A DNA stretch of 64,000 bases from Proteromonas lacertae. Taxonomy: Eukaryota > Sar > Bigyra > Opalinata > Proteromonadidae. The position numbers and the translations under genes are program-made. Location: the NCBI GenBank assembly GCA_002245135.1, contig NGBS01000334.1:1-64000 (forward strand). Reading direction: 5' to 3'. The notes beneath the pieces were generated by a model, which saw only the letters and a program-made list of their open reading frames with translations, searched no databases and was not told where the DNA came from. Below, piece by piece: positions 11,614 through 21,961 of this stretch (position 1 is the first letter of the stretch; each line of letters starts with the position of its first letter).

Positions 11614-13996
11614 ATGAAGCATCAAGATCTGATTAACAAACTCACATTGGAAGAAAAAGTGAAGTTATTATCAGGAGAAGATCTATTTACAACTAAATCA
11701 ATTGAAAAAATCAACTTACCTTCTGTAACATTTGCTGATGGTCCATTTGGTATAAGAAGACTGGCACATAAAAACGCAGTTAATCCTCATGACAGTATTC
11801 CAGCCACTTGTTTCCCCAGTCCAGCATTATTAGCTTGTTCATGGGATCCAGAATTAGTAGAAGAAGTAGGTAAAGCAATTGGTGAAGAAGCTGTTTCAAG
11901 TAAAGTTGCAGTTCATTTAGCTCCTGGTACAAATATCAAAAGATCTCCCTTAAATGGTCGTAATTTCGAGTATATGAGCGAAGATCCTCTTTTAGCTGGT
12001 GAAATAACAGCTGGATATATAAAAGGAGTGCAATCAACAGGAGTTAGTAGTACATTAAAACACTTTGCTGTTAATAATCAAGAAACTCGTCGAATGATAG
12101 TAGATTCAATAGTAGATGAAAGAGCGTTACGTGAAATATATTTACGTCCATTTGAAATTGCAATAAAGAAATCTAATCCTAAAGCATTGATGTGTGCTTA
12201 TAATAAAGTAAATGGAGTCTATTGTTGTGAGAATGAGAAATTATTAAGTGATATATTGCGAAAAGAATGGGGATTTAAAGGAATAGTAATGTCTGATTGG
12301 GGTGCTACAAATGTAAGAAGTGAAGGTATAAAAGCTGGATTAGATTTAGAAATGCCAGGAAATAATGGATTAAGTGATCCTGAAGTAATACAAGCAGTGA
12401 AAGATAAAAAGTTGGATGAATCAATAATCAATCAAAGAGTGGATGATTTATTAGAATTTTTACTAAATGCAAGTAAAGTAATTTGTTCTGATGATAAAGC
12501 TGGAATAAAATTTGATATAACAAATCATAAGAATTTAGCAGTAAAAGCAGTTGAAGAATCTGCCATCTTATTAAAGAATGATGGAAATATCTTACCATTA
12601 AAGAAAGATGAAAAAGTATTAATAATAGGTGAAATGGCAGTAAAACCAAGATATCAAGGAGCTGGTAGTTCATTCGTAAATCCAACCGAACTTAAAACAT
12701 TTATTGAACAAATTAGTGAATGTGGTTATCCATTTGATTATAAACAAGGATATGAATTATCAAAGAGTGAAGCTAATGATAAAATGATAAAAGAATGTAT
12801 AGAAGTTGCTTCTCAATATTCGAAGATTGTAATTGTAGCTGGCTTGCCTAATGATAAAGAAAGTGAAGGATTTGATCGAAGTACTTTAGATTTACCAGAA
12901 TGTGAAACAAAATTGATGAATGAGATAAGTAAAGTGAATAAGAATATAATAGTTGTATTACATGCAGGAAGTGTAGTTACAATGCCATTTATTGATTGTG
13001 TTAAAAGTGTCTTACTAATGTATTTACCAGGTCAAATGGGTAATTTAGGATGTATGAATATTCTATATGGAGATGCAAATCCTTGTGGAAAATTAGCTGA
13101 GACATTCCCAAAAGAATTATGTGATACACCATGTAATAACTATTTTCCAGGTGAAGGAAGAAAAGCAATTTATAGAGAAAGTATTTATGTAGGATATAGA
13201 TATTATGATAGTGTCAAATTACCAGTATTATTCCCATTTGGCTATGGTTTATCTTATTCGAAGTTTAAATATAGTGATTTGAAAGTCTCCTCTGAGAATA
13301 TAACTGATAAAGATACCTTAGAAATTTCATTTAAAGTAGAAAATGAATCAGATATAAAAGGAAATGAAATAACTGAAGTTTATATTCATGATGAAAAATG
13401 CACAATGTTTAGACCAAATAAAGAATTAAAAGCCTTTAAAAAAGTATTAATTGAAGGTAGAGGAAGTATAATAGTGAAATTAACTCTTGATAAATCAGCA
13501 TTTGCCTATTATAATGTAGAAGAAAAAGACTGGATCGTGGAATCAGGAGAATTCACAATATTAGTTGGTTCAAACATTAATGATTTACCTTTAAGTCCAT
13601 AAAATAACAGTTAAATCATCCAAAGAAAGTGATAAAATGAAAGATTTATCTTCTGAATGTAAATGGTATTATCATCCCAGTAAAGATGTTATTCCACTTG
13701 AACAATTTGAGAAATTATTAGGTAAGAAAGTCGAGAAGGAAGTATTTATGAAAGGATGTTTCACTTCAGATAATACACCTGAAGAAGTATCTGAACATTC
13801 AGCAGCTGCTAAACCATTTATAGAATCTATTAAAACCAAGTTACTAGAAGTAATGAAGTGTAATGAAAAAGATGTAGCATTCATGATGATGTATGACAGT
13901 TTAATGAATTGTCCACTGAGGAATTTACCTCGTTCTTTTGATGGTGTGATAAGTGAAGCTAATGTTGATGAAATTTTAAAAATATGTAACAACTAA
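11614..13996 (+). pseudogene. GH3 beta-glucosidase, bacterial type, split by one frameshift
   Basis: This is a glycoside hydrolase family 3 enzyme that releases glucose from the non-reducing end of beta-glucosides. The N-terminal TIM barrel holds FADGPFGIRR, KHFAVNNQE, and VMSDWGA with the expected nucleophile Asp. The alpha/beta sandwich domain (about residues 310-540) carries LLKNDGNILPL and GFDRSTLDLP. A fibronectin-III-like domain ends near 13600. The in-frame stop there (13600-13602) is followed, in another frame, by a segment read from about 13595 through 13637-13996 that matches the C-terminal tail of long Firmicutes-type GH3 enzymes (FEKLLGK..., CPLRNLPRSF...). One 1-nt indel thus splits an enzyme of roughly 795 residues. 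The core is intact and could still act. There are no introns and no signal peptide, unlike neighbouring genes, which fits transfer from bacteria and an intracellular role on imported cellodextrins. Confidence 0.85.
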
Positions 13997-14276
13997 TGTA
14001 TATTTAAAACCCATAAATATTGATATTTCTATTAGACTTCTGACTATTTTGAATTGCTTATTTTTTGTTATCAAAATAAATTCTTTTATGAGCTATTTTA
14101 TTTGAATGTATCAATACTTAAAGGTTATTAGGTTAATAACAGAGGTAGTAAATGAAGATTAACAAAATTTTGAGTTTTATAATTATTAACACTTTTACTT
14201 TATAAACATATATTGCAATATTAAAGTTGGAATCTTATGAAACCTTTCACTGTTAATAGTTTTTTATTTTAAATAG

Positions 14277-14298
14277 AAGCTTGAATTGTATCAAGCTT
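14277..14298. promoter_or_regulatory. inverted repeat AAGCTTGA-N6-TCAAGCTT
   Basis: Perfect 8-bp arms with a 6-bp spacer lie in the intergenic region between the GH3 gene and transporter 2. Half-sites resemble those at 6141-6158 and 11257-11279. Confidence 0.3.
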
Positions 14299-14523
14299 TT
14301 GAATCAGTTACATCACTTATTTCAGTAAATAGAAATAAAAGTGTATTTATTGTGTTACTATATGATTTTATATATAATAATAAATATGTTTAAATACAAA
14401 TATTGGTATTTAAAACAAAATGATTCCTTTATCAAATCTTTCAATAATTTTTATCAGTATAATATTCTAAATGATGAAAACATGTAAAATGTATGTAAAA
14501 AAGTAATTTCTCAATGGATGTCA

Positions 14524-14564
14524 TGTCGATTCATTTTGAACCGACATTTTGAATCGGTATTTGT
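14524..14564 (+). promoter_or_regulatory. paired GAATCG motifs upstream of transporter 2
   Basis: TGTCGATTCATTTTG and TTTTGAATCGGTATTTGT form inverted CGATTC/GAATCG half-sites about 55-90 bp before the ATG at 14617. The same two elements, more widely spaced, precede the GH3 gene. Confidence 0.5.
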
Positions 14565-14616
14565 TTATTTTATTTTATTTCAAGATTTCTTGACATTTTC
14601 AAAAGTATAATCAAAA

Positions 14617-16199
14617 ATGTTAGAAGATTTAGTAATTCCAGGTATATATTAACTTCATTTATAAATTATATTTTTGTTTATATTAAATACAGTTTTAAGT
14701 CTAATATATTCACTTTAAGAATATTTATTTTATTATATAAATAGCTCTTGTCAACTCACTTTGTGGTTTAGCACTAGGATATAACAGTGCTGTTATCAGT
14801 GGTTTTAAAACTAGAGTAATTAAGTTCAACTACTTCGAGAATTTGGATGAAAACAGTGATGAATATACTGTGTACGATGTATATTTCAAAAATATAATTT
14901 AAATGATAGGGACTTTACACATCAGCTGCTTCTTTTGGTAGTATAGCTGGTAGTACATTAGGTATATGGTTAGCTGATAAATTTGGTCGTCGTAAGAGTT
15001 TGATATTAGGAGGGTTTATCTTGACAGCCATTCCAGTAATTTTAGCAATCATCGAGAACTATTGGGCAGCGTTTGTGATGAGAATAATTCTTGGATTTGC
15101 TATAGGTCTGTGTAGTTGTGTTGGTCCAACTTATGTAACAGAGACAGTAGATGCAAAATATCGAGGAAGAATTGGTAGTATGTATCAATTAATTGTAACA
15201 TTCAGTATGGCCCTTGGTTATTTCATTAATTTGGGTTTTGCCAAGAATGATTATGACACAAGTAAGCCTTTTGATAAATGGCAATGGTCAATTCAATATG
15301 CTATTGGTGCTTTTGTTGGATTATTGATATTGATTTGTTGTATGTTTGCAAAAGAAACACCAGTATGGTTAAATAAACAAAAGAATGGAAATTCTGAACA
15401 AAGTCAAACCAAAGTAACAGTAACAGAAACAATAGATACAGCTGGTAAAATAAAATGGTATTCATTTGCTGTAATCTTTGGTGCTTGTGCTCAATTATGT
15501 GGAATTAATGCCATTATGTTTTACAGTAATAAAATCTTAGAAAAAGCAGGTTTAACAAATCCTTATATTGCAACAGCTTGTGTAGTTGGTTTATGGAACT
15601 TTGTTAGTACAGCTTTAGCTATGCCATTCCTTGACAGATTCAAAAGAAGAACTTTGATGATTGGTACTTATTTTGGATTAGCTATTGGTAATTTGGTGAT
15701 GGCAATCAGTTATGTAGCTAATGTAACTGCTTTATCGATAGTTGGATTGGTTATTTTCTTATTCATGTTTGAATGGGGACCAGGTCCATTATTTTGGGTT
15801 ATTGCCAGTGAAGCTTTCCCATCTTCCATTCGTAGTAGTGGTTTAAGTGTATCTGTAACAGTTAACAACCTTGCCAACATTGTAATATCATTTACATTCC
15901 CAATCTTAGAAAAAGCAGTTGGTTCAAAAGTAGTATTCTTCATATTTATGGCAATTTGTGCTTTTGCAGCTGTTTATTGTTTCTTCTTCTTACCAGAAAG
16001 TAGTACAACTGCAATAAAAGAAACTGAAAAATCTAAAGCCACCACTACAACAATAAGTAGTAATGCAGTTCCAACAACAACCGAAGAGAATTATGTAAAG
16101 AAAGAAGGTCAACCATCTGTTACTACAGTTGAATTACCAGCAGCTCCAACAACTGCCACAAAAGAAAATGGTGAATCTAAATTACCAGTTGTTGCTTAA
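14617..16199 (+). CDS. MFS sugar (hexose) transporter, paralog 2
   Basis: Exon 1 (ATG at 14617) is nine codons plus a split codon. Introns at about 14642-14744 and 14879-14909 are in the same positions as in the paralog at 6380-7935. Sugar-porter signatures include FGRRKSL, RIILGFAIGL, GPTYVTE with RGRIGSM, QLCGINAIMF, LDRFKRRTLM and PESS. Twelve hydrophobic segments are visible, with a variable central loop shorter than in the paralog and a Thr/Ala-rich C-terminal tail. Predicted role is plasma-membrane hexose uptake, probably of glucose produced by the adjacent GH3 enzyme or by external digestion. Long runs of near identity with paralog 1 over TM7-12 suggest recent duplication or gene conversion. 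Confidence 0.9.
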
Positions 16200-16305
16200 A
16201 TAATCTCTTTGTGTAAATATAAATAAATACATATACATATATATTAATAAGAAATAATATATTTTTTGTTTTTTGGATTTAATTTAAAACAACAAAATAT
16301 ACACT

Positions 16306-16907
16306 TTAAAACATTATAAAATTACTATCAATATTATTCTTATATCCATGATATCCTTCTTCCAAAATATTAACAACAAAGTCTACATTCTCTACAGCTA
16401 TTTTCTATTCATAATAACAATAATCATTATATTATATACTCTACCAATATTCAAACTTTGTTTTCCATTTTTACATATCAAATAAAATTCATTTATATTA
16501 TTCTTTTTACAATATTCTATTATAGAAAGTGGCTTTATATCTTTTAAACAGATACAACAGTCAAAACCATATATTTCTATCTCTTTTTCACTTCTTATAT
16601 CAAATATTTTCGTTTCTTTTGTTAAAATATCTGAAAAATCATTCCAATTAATAATATGGATATTATTGGCTAAATCATCTGATTCTTTGATTATTTCTTC
16701 TTCTTTTTCTTTTATATTGCTTATTTTATTCTTACATATTTTACATTTTTCGGGTTTTCTTCTAGTTTTGATATTTCTCATTGAATTTGTAAGTGAATTA
16801 TAAAACATTATATTTCCACATAATACATTTGGATGATGAAGTAATACTTTGATTGTTTCAGTAGCTAAAAGTGATCCAAATATTCCAGGAAGTGGAGACA
16901 TTACTGG

Positions 16908-16938
<31 letters not shown>

Positions 16939-17655
16939 TACTGTTATAATTTCTTTGGATTGTGGATGGAACTATACATTCATAACAAGGACCATTCTCA
17001 TAATTATAAACTGTTATTTCACCTTCCCAACCAAATAATGAACCACTCACTAAAGGAATGTTGTTCTTTGAACAGTATTTGTTCATTAATAATCTGGTAT
17101 CGATATTATCTACACAATCAACTACACAATCAATATCTTTTATCATTTCGCTTGCTGTTTCTTCAGTCAGTTTTATTGGCAATGATTTTATGTTTAGATT
17201 ATTATTTATACCTTTCATACGATTAACTAAACAATCACTCTATTATATTATAATTATTACTATATTCATACCTTCTTTCTCTTCTCTTTTGCATCAACTT
17301 CACTAAAACCAATTTGTCGAGGAAGATTAGATATAGAAACTATATCATCATCTATAACTGATATATTTCCAACTCCACTTCCTGCCAAATACAAACCAGT
17401 TGGACAACCTAACCCTCCAGCTCCAACTATTAATATTTTGCATTTTAACAGTATGTCCTATTCATTCTAATTATATTTTTATTATACTTGTTCATTCACT
17501 CCAAAACTATTACAAACCAATTGTCTTCCAAATCTTTCAGCTTTATCTTTTTCATAGCTTATTCGAGGTTTCAAAATATCTGGAATGAATTCAGATAAGA
17601 ATTTATACTTTGCATGTGTTTTAGTTGAATTACAAAAAATATAGTGGTTTCCTAA
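16306..17655 (-). CDS. MOCS3: MOCS3/UBA4-like adenylyltransferase and sulfurtransferase
   Basis: An E1-like ThiF domain is followed by a C-terminal rhodanese domain, the architecture of MOCS3/Uba4. This enzyme activates MoaD/MOCS2A and URM1 for molybdopterin synthesis and tRNA thiolation. Seen on the minus strand: the nucleotide-binding glycine loop [12 protein letters not shown] (near 17430), [20 protein letters not shown], zinc ligands CYEC (near 16990) and CKICKN (near 16730), [15 protein letters not shown], and the rhodanese loop CKNGKQS with the catalytic Cys (near 16480). The last exon ends at 16306 after an intron at about 16402-16436. Several introns are present, one almost pure TA repeat (16916-16942). 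The start is unresolved: coding similarity is readable upstream to about 17650 without an in-frame ATG, so a first exon is missing. It is divergent from PIF1 and very close to it. Confidence 0.8.
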
Positions 17656-17669
17656 TTTAAAAATTCAAA

Positions 17670-19706
17670 ATGAATTGTGATGTAATGATCAACTACTTGA
17701 ACTTACACAATTTTTCAGTTCTGAAATCACGATCAATAAAGAATGCTACAGTATATAATTGATATAATATTTAGATCAGCGTTGGAGTGAAAGAAGTTGA
17801 TAATATTGATATGAAAGGAATATTTATATCATTTGTGAATAAATCTTTATTCTTCAGGTTGGATAACAAATTCTCGTGTATAATATAGTCTTTATTCGTA
17901 ATTATAATCCTTTAGTGTTTGGAAAGTTCCGAAAAGAAGGTAAAGCGACAATAAGATGTGAAAAGGAAGGATATCAAATACTAATATCTCATGGAAATGC
18001 CGAATGTATAGAAGAAATGTTTAATGAAATTCTATTTATGAATAATGTTGATATTGGAAATGATAAAAAGAAGATTGATAAAAAATACAATGAGCAAATG
18101 GAAAATAGAATAAGAAGAATAAGTGGAAATGAAACAAATAATTCCTCAATGAAGAGAAAAAGTTTTGAAAGTCAATCAAATAATATGAAATTGAAACAAG
18201 CAAAAATAAGTAATGAAATATTAGAAAATTTCAATTTATCGAATGAACAAAAAGTATTTGTAATATTAATATAATGTAATAGGAAGTAATAGATGAAATA
18301 AAATGTGGTAATAATGTGTTTATAACAGGTCCAGCAGGAAGTGGCAAATCATATTTATTGAAATACATAATAGAATTATATAAAGATCATAATTTATGTG
18401 TAACTTCAAGTAGTGGTATTAGTGCTTATAATATAAATGGAATGACACTTCATAATTGGTCAGGAATTCCCTATATTGATGTATGAATTATAATGATATA
18501 TATATTTGAATAGACAAAGAATATAAAAGAATGTTATAACTATGTAAAATCACATCAAAATATAGTTTACAGATGGAAGAATACAAGAATATTGATAATT
18601 GATGAAATATCAATGATAAGTGCATCAATGTTTGATAAATTGGAAATACTTACAAGATCATTTTTAAATGAAGAAAAAGCATTTGGTGGAATTCAATTGA
18701 TAATAACTGGTGATTTTCTGCAATTACCTCCAGGTATATTCATCACTTTATTTATTCTATAGTAAATGATGATCATTTCTGTTTTGAAGCAAAAGGCTGG
18801 AATAAATGTATTAAAAAGTCATTTAATGTATAAAATAATGGTTTGATTTATTCTATTTAGTTGAATAAGATATACCGACAGAATGATAGTATTTATAAAA
18901 GAATATTGAATGAAATAAGAATTGGAGAAATAAGTGATGAATCAATTGAGATATTGAATAAAAGAGTGATTTTGAATGAGAATATTGATGAAATCCATTT
19001 ATATACACATAAGAAAGATGTAGAAAGAGTATAATTAATGATGTTATTAATATTGATAGAGAAATAATGATTTATTAAACAAATTAGATACGAAATTAAT
19101 AGAATATAAAGCAAGAGATAGTCACAACAGTTCATCCACAGAAATAATGAATAAATATTGTGCAGCTGTTGAAACACTGAAACTAAAAAGTATAATGAAT
19201 AATATTTATATTTATATGTAATAGTTGGTGCAAAAGTCTTGTTAATAAAGACAATTAATTCCAAAGATGGTTTAGTGAATGGAATGAGAGGAATTGTTAC
19301 AGGATTTTCAAAAACTAATTCTCCAGTGATAAAGTTTGGAAATGGAATAGAAAGAATAATTTCATTAGAAGAATGGGTTTATACAATTAATAATAACATT
19401 TACACAAGAAGACAATATCCTATTGTTTTGGTATTACTGAATATAAATATATTGAATATAGGGATGGGCTATTAGTATTCACAAAAGTCAAGGATTAACA
19501 TTGGATTCTGCAGTTATTGATATCTCGAAAATCTTTGAATATGGTCAAGCCTATGTAGCATTATCGAGAGTTAGAGATTTGAATGGATTATATCTTTCAA
19601 AATCTATAAATAGAGATATTATCAAAGTAAACTCAAAAGTATAATTCCTCTAAATCTATACTTTTAGGCAATTCAGTTTCACAGAACACTAATAGATGAA
19701 AAGTAA
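17670..19706 (+). CDS. PIF1: PIF1-family 5'-3' DNA helicase
   Basis: The N-terminal region resembles the metazoan PIF1 N-terminal domain ([11 protein letters not shown]...EGKATIRC). The helicase core has all expected motifs over several exons: Walker [13 protein letters not shown] (about 18330), motif Ia [25 protein letters not shown] (Walker B), [26 protein letters not shown], and [11 protein letters not shown]...AYVALSRV near 19470-19570. The final exon ends at 19706. PIF1 unwinds G-quadruplexes and acts at telomeres, in mitochondrial DNA and in break-induced replication. Most introns are 24-50 nt. Near 17877-17890 the frame is kept only by an intron of about 11 nt (GTATAATATAG) or by assuming an indel. 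Confidence 0.88.
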
Positions 19707-19809
19707 ATAAGTGTTAATTTAATGTAATTCTTTGTTTTTTGTTGATTTATTCAAAATACATTTTCACAACAAAGCTTGATATCTGTTTGTGTTCGTTATT
19801 CATAATTTT

Positions 19810-21689
19810 ATGAGTGAAGTAGTTCAGGAAGAGTATTTTTCATGTATATAACTTTCAGGTCAATAGAGACTGTGCTGAAGAAGGAGGAGTCAACAATATG
19901 GGATATTTTGAGATGTAACGATTGTTTAGATGAAGTCAAGTTTGAAAACTCAAAACTAATCAACCGATTAGCTACACTAGAATCATTTCGTAAATTAGTT
20001 ATGTACGTTTGAAATCATATATTCTAGTTATTCTATTGGTAAAAGGGAAAAAAGAGAATCATATGATGAGATTGATAAATACAGAGTTCCATTTTATGCA
20101 TCAGAAATACTATGTACAAGAAATAGTCAGTTTATGTCAGTTTATCAAGATAATGGTCAAGAACTTGCTATGAGTCTACTATCTTTGATAGAGGGTGATT
20201 CAAATGATATAGATGAAACGTATAAAATATTTTATATGCCATTTGAATAGAATCAGCGGATATTTTGCCAAAATTCTTGCTTTCTACATCCGTATAATGA
20301 CAAATGATTTAAAAGTTGTACTTAATCCTGATTATTTTACAATGTTTCTAAAACATATATATAGTTATGGTATAATGGATGGATTGAGGATATTATTCGA
20401 TTTGCCTCATGAAGATACACCATTGCGTTGGTGGGGTAAAACTGATGAAGCTACAGCGTTATTATTAAACGCATTATTTATAGATTCGCCAGATGAGTAT
20501 TATTACAGGAATCTAAAGGAATTGTATATTTCATTTATTCAAAGAGGAGCATCAATTATGTATATATTATTAATACTATTTTATTATACGTTCTTGGTCA
20601 TTTTACTTTAATTATCTAATCAATACAAATATATATATATATATATGAATAGTCCAGGACAACAAAACCCACCAACTACCATTCTATTAATTGCATTCTG
20701 TCAAAATAACGTCATTCGAAGAATATTCAAATTAATAGAAAAACCAACATCAAATAATCCAGACCAACAGCTTTGTGCATTAGCAATAATAGAAAAACTA
20801 TACGATCGATTTGTAAATATAGATGCAGTAGATTATGGTGGATATGAACCACAGTACAGCAGTAATAAAAAGAAAGTTGGACCAACTCCGCCGAGTTATG
20901 GTGTTGTACCATTATATTTTTTAGATTCATCAATAAAAGTATATATATATTATTCATATTTATATATATTATTGAAATAGACTGTTATAGATAGTATTAA
21001 TTATTTTAGACATATTTTCAAATATTCTGTGAAAGAAACACAGGAAGCTATAATTGGAAAGAAAGTTAAAGAATTGGTATGAATATAAAATATATTTAAT
21101 TTATTATTTTCATTTAATATATATAGTATAAAACTCCTCCAATTAAATGTTCAAAGATTCTGATGGCACATGTTCACGCATTTGATGCTATTTTAACAAC
21201 TCATATCCCTCAAATATATACAAAAGTAATGGAAACAGGAGTGATGGATGAATATTATAAGATGTTTATATATTTCACACAGAATTCAATCATTCACAGT
21301 AAATTTTGTCAATCAATTCAAAGTATTGTTGATTGTACTGCACATCCACTGTTTAAATGTATATATATTCTATAATATTATATATAGTTTTGGTTGAAAA
21401 TATGAAATTACTAGATAGATTTAATAATTATTATATTGAATGTAAAGAAGGAATGAAAGAGAAAAATTATTTATTATTTCCTCCATTGAGTTATATATAT
21501 AAATTGATTGTTTATATTTTAACTACTGCAGGTGGTGTTATTGATCAGAAAACTGGTATTTATAAAGGTTTTCCAAATCCTAAGCAAAATGAGTTGACTA
21601 TATATCTGAGTAAATCAAAAGAATGGGAAGATTTTGTTCTTACAGATCTTTTCCAAGATGCTTGTTTGAGGATAGGTAGATATTTATAA
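19810..21689 (+). CDS. SAPS-domain regulatory subunit of PP6/Sit4 phosphatase
   Basis: The protein starts MSEVVQEE (ATG at 19810; intron about 19832-19857). It reads into a SAPS-type opening with a Glu/Leu-rich segment (VLKKEESTIWDIL...DCLDEVKFENSKLINRL), then SGYFAKILAFYI, FLKHIYSYGIMDGLRILFDL and NNVIRRIFKLIEK, all helical-repeat signatures of the SAPS family. These subunits target the PP6/Sit4 catalytic subunit. At least eight short introns are visible (for example about 20219-20249 and 20939-20980). The C-terminal exon ends ...DLFQDACLRIGRYL. The protein is shorter (about 500 residues) than animal or yeast members because it lacks the long disordered tail. It starts 104 bp after the PIF1 stop. 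Confidence 0.65.
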
Positions 21690-21961
21690 TTTTAATCATT
21701 TCATTTTCTTAATATTTATGATAATCAATTTGTTTTTATGTTTTATGTTTTGGATTATTAATACTTTTTATGAATGTGTTGTCTTAACAATTACAAAAAA
21801 CATATTTATAAAATTATATTCGTTATTAAAGAAAATGAATTATTGATTTATAAGAGATTTTCATAATTAACAAATACTTATGATTAAAATATAAAACATA
21901 ATTTAATTGAATAAAAAAATTCAGAAAACAAAAAACTTTACGATATTATTAATTCTTTCAT

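Larger units (their letters stand above)
13997..14616. other. intergenic region upstream of transporter 2
   Basis: No gene was recognised. It contains an inverted repeat AAGCTTGA-N6-TCAAGCTT (14277-14298) and, near 14524-14564, paired CGATTC/GAATCG sites ending in the motif shared with GH3. Confidence 0.5.

Noticed and set aside
13600-13602. Euplotes-like +1 programmed frameshifting at TAA to explain the frame breaks
   Set aside because: The GH3 break and two polymerase breaks would fit +1 at a stop, but others (macroglobulin, integrase, part of HECT) need -1, so a uniform code-level rule fails.
13637-13996. Separate small gene downstream of GH3
   Set aside because: Its sequence matches the C-terminal tail of long GH3 enzymes, so it was merged with the GH3 gene as a frameshifted end.
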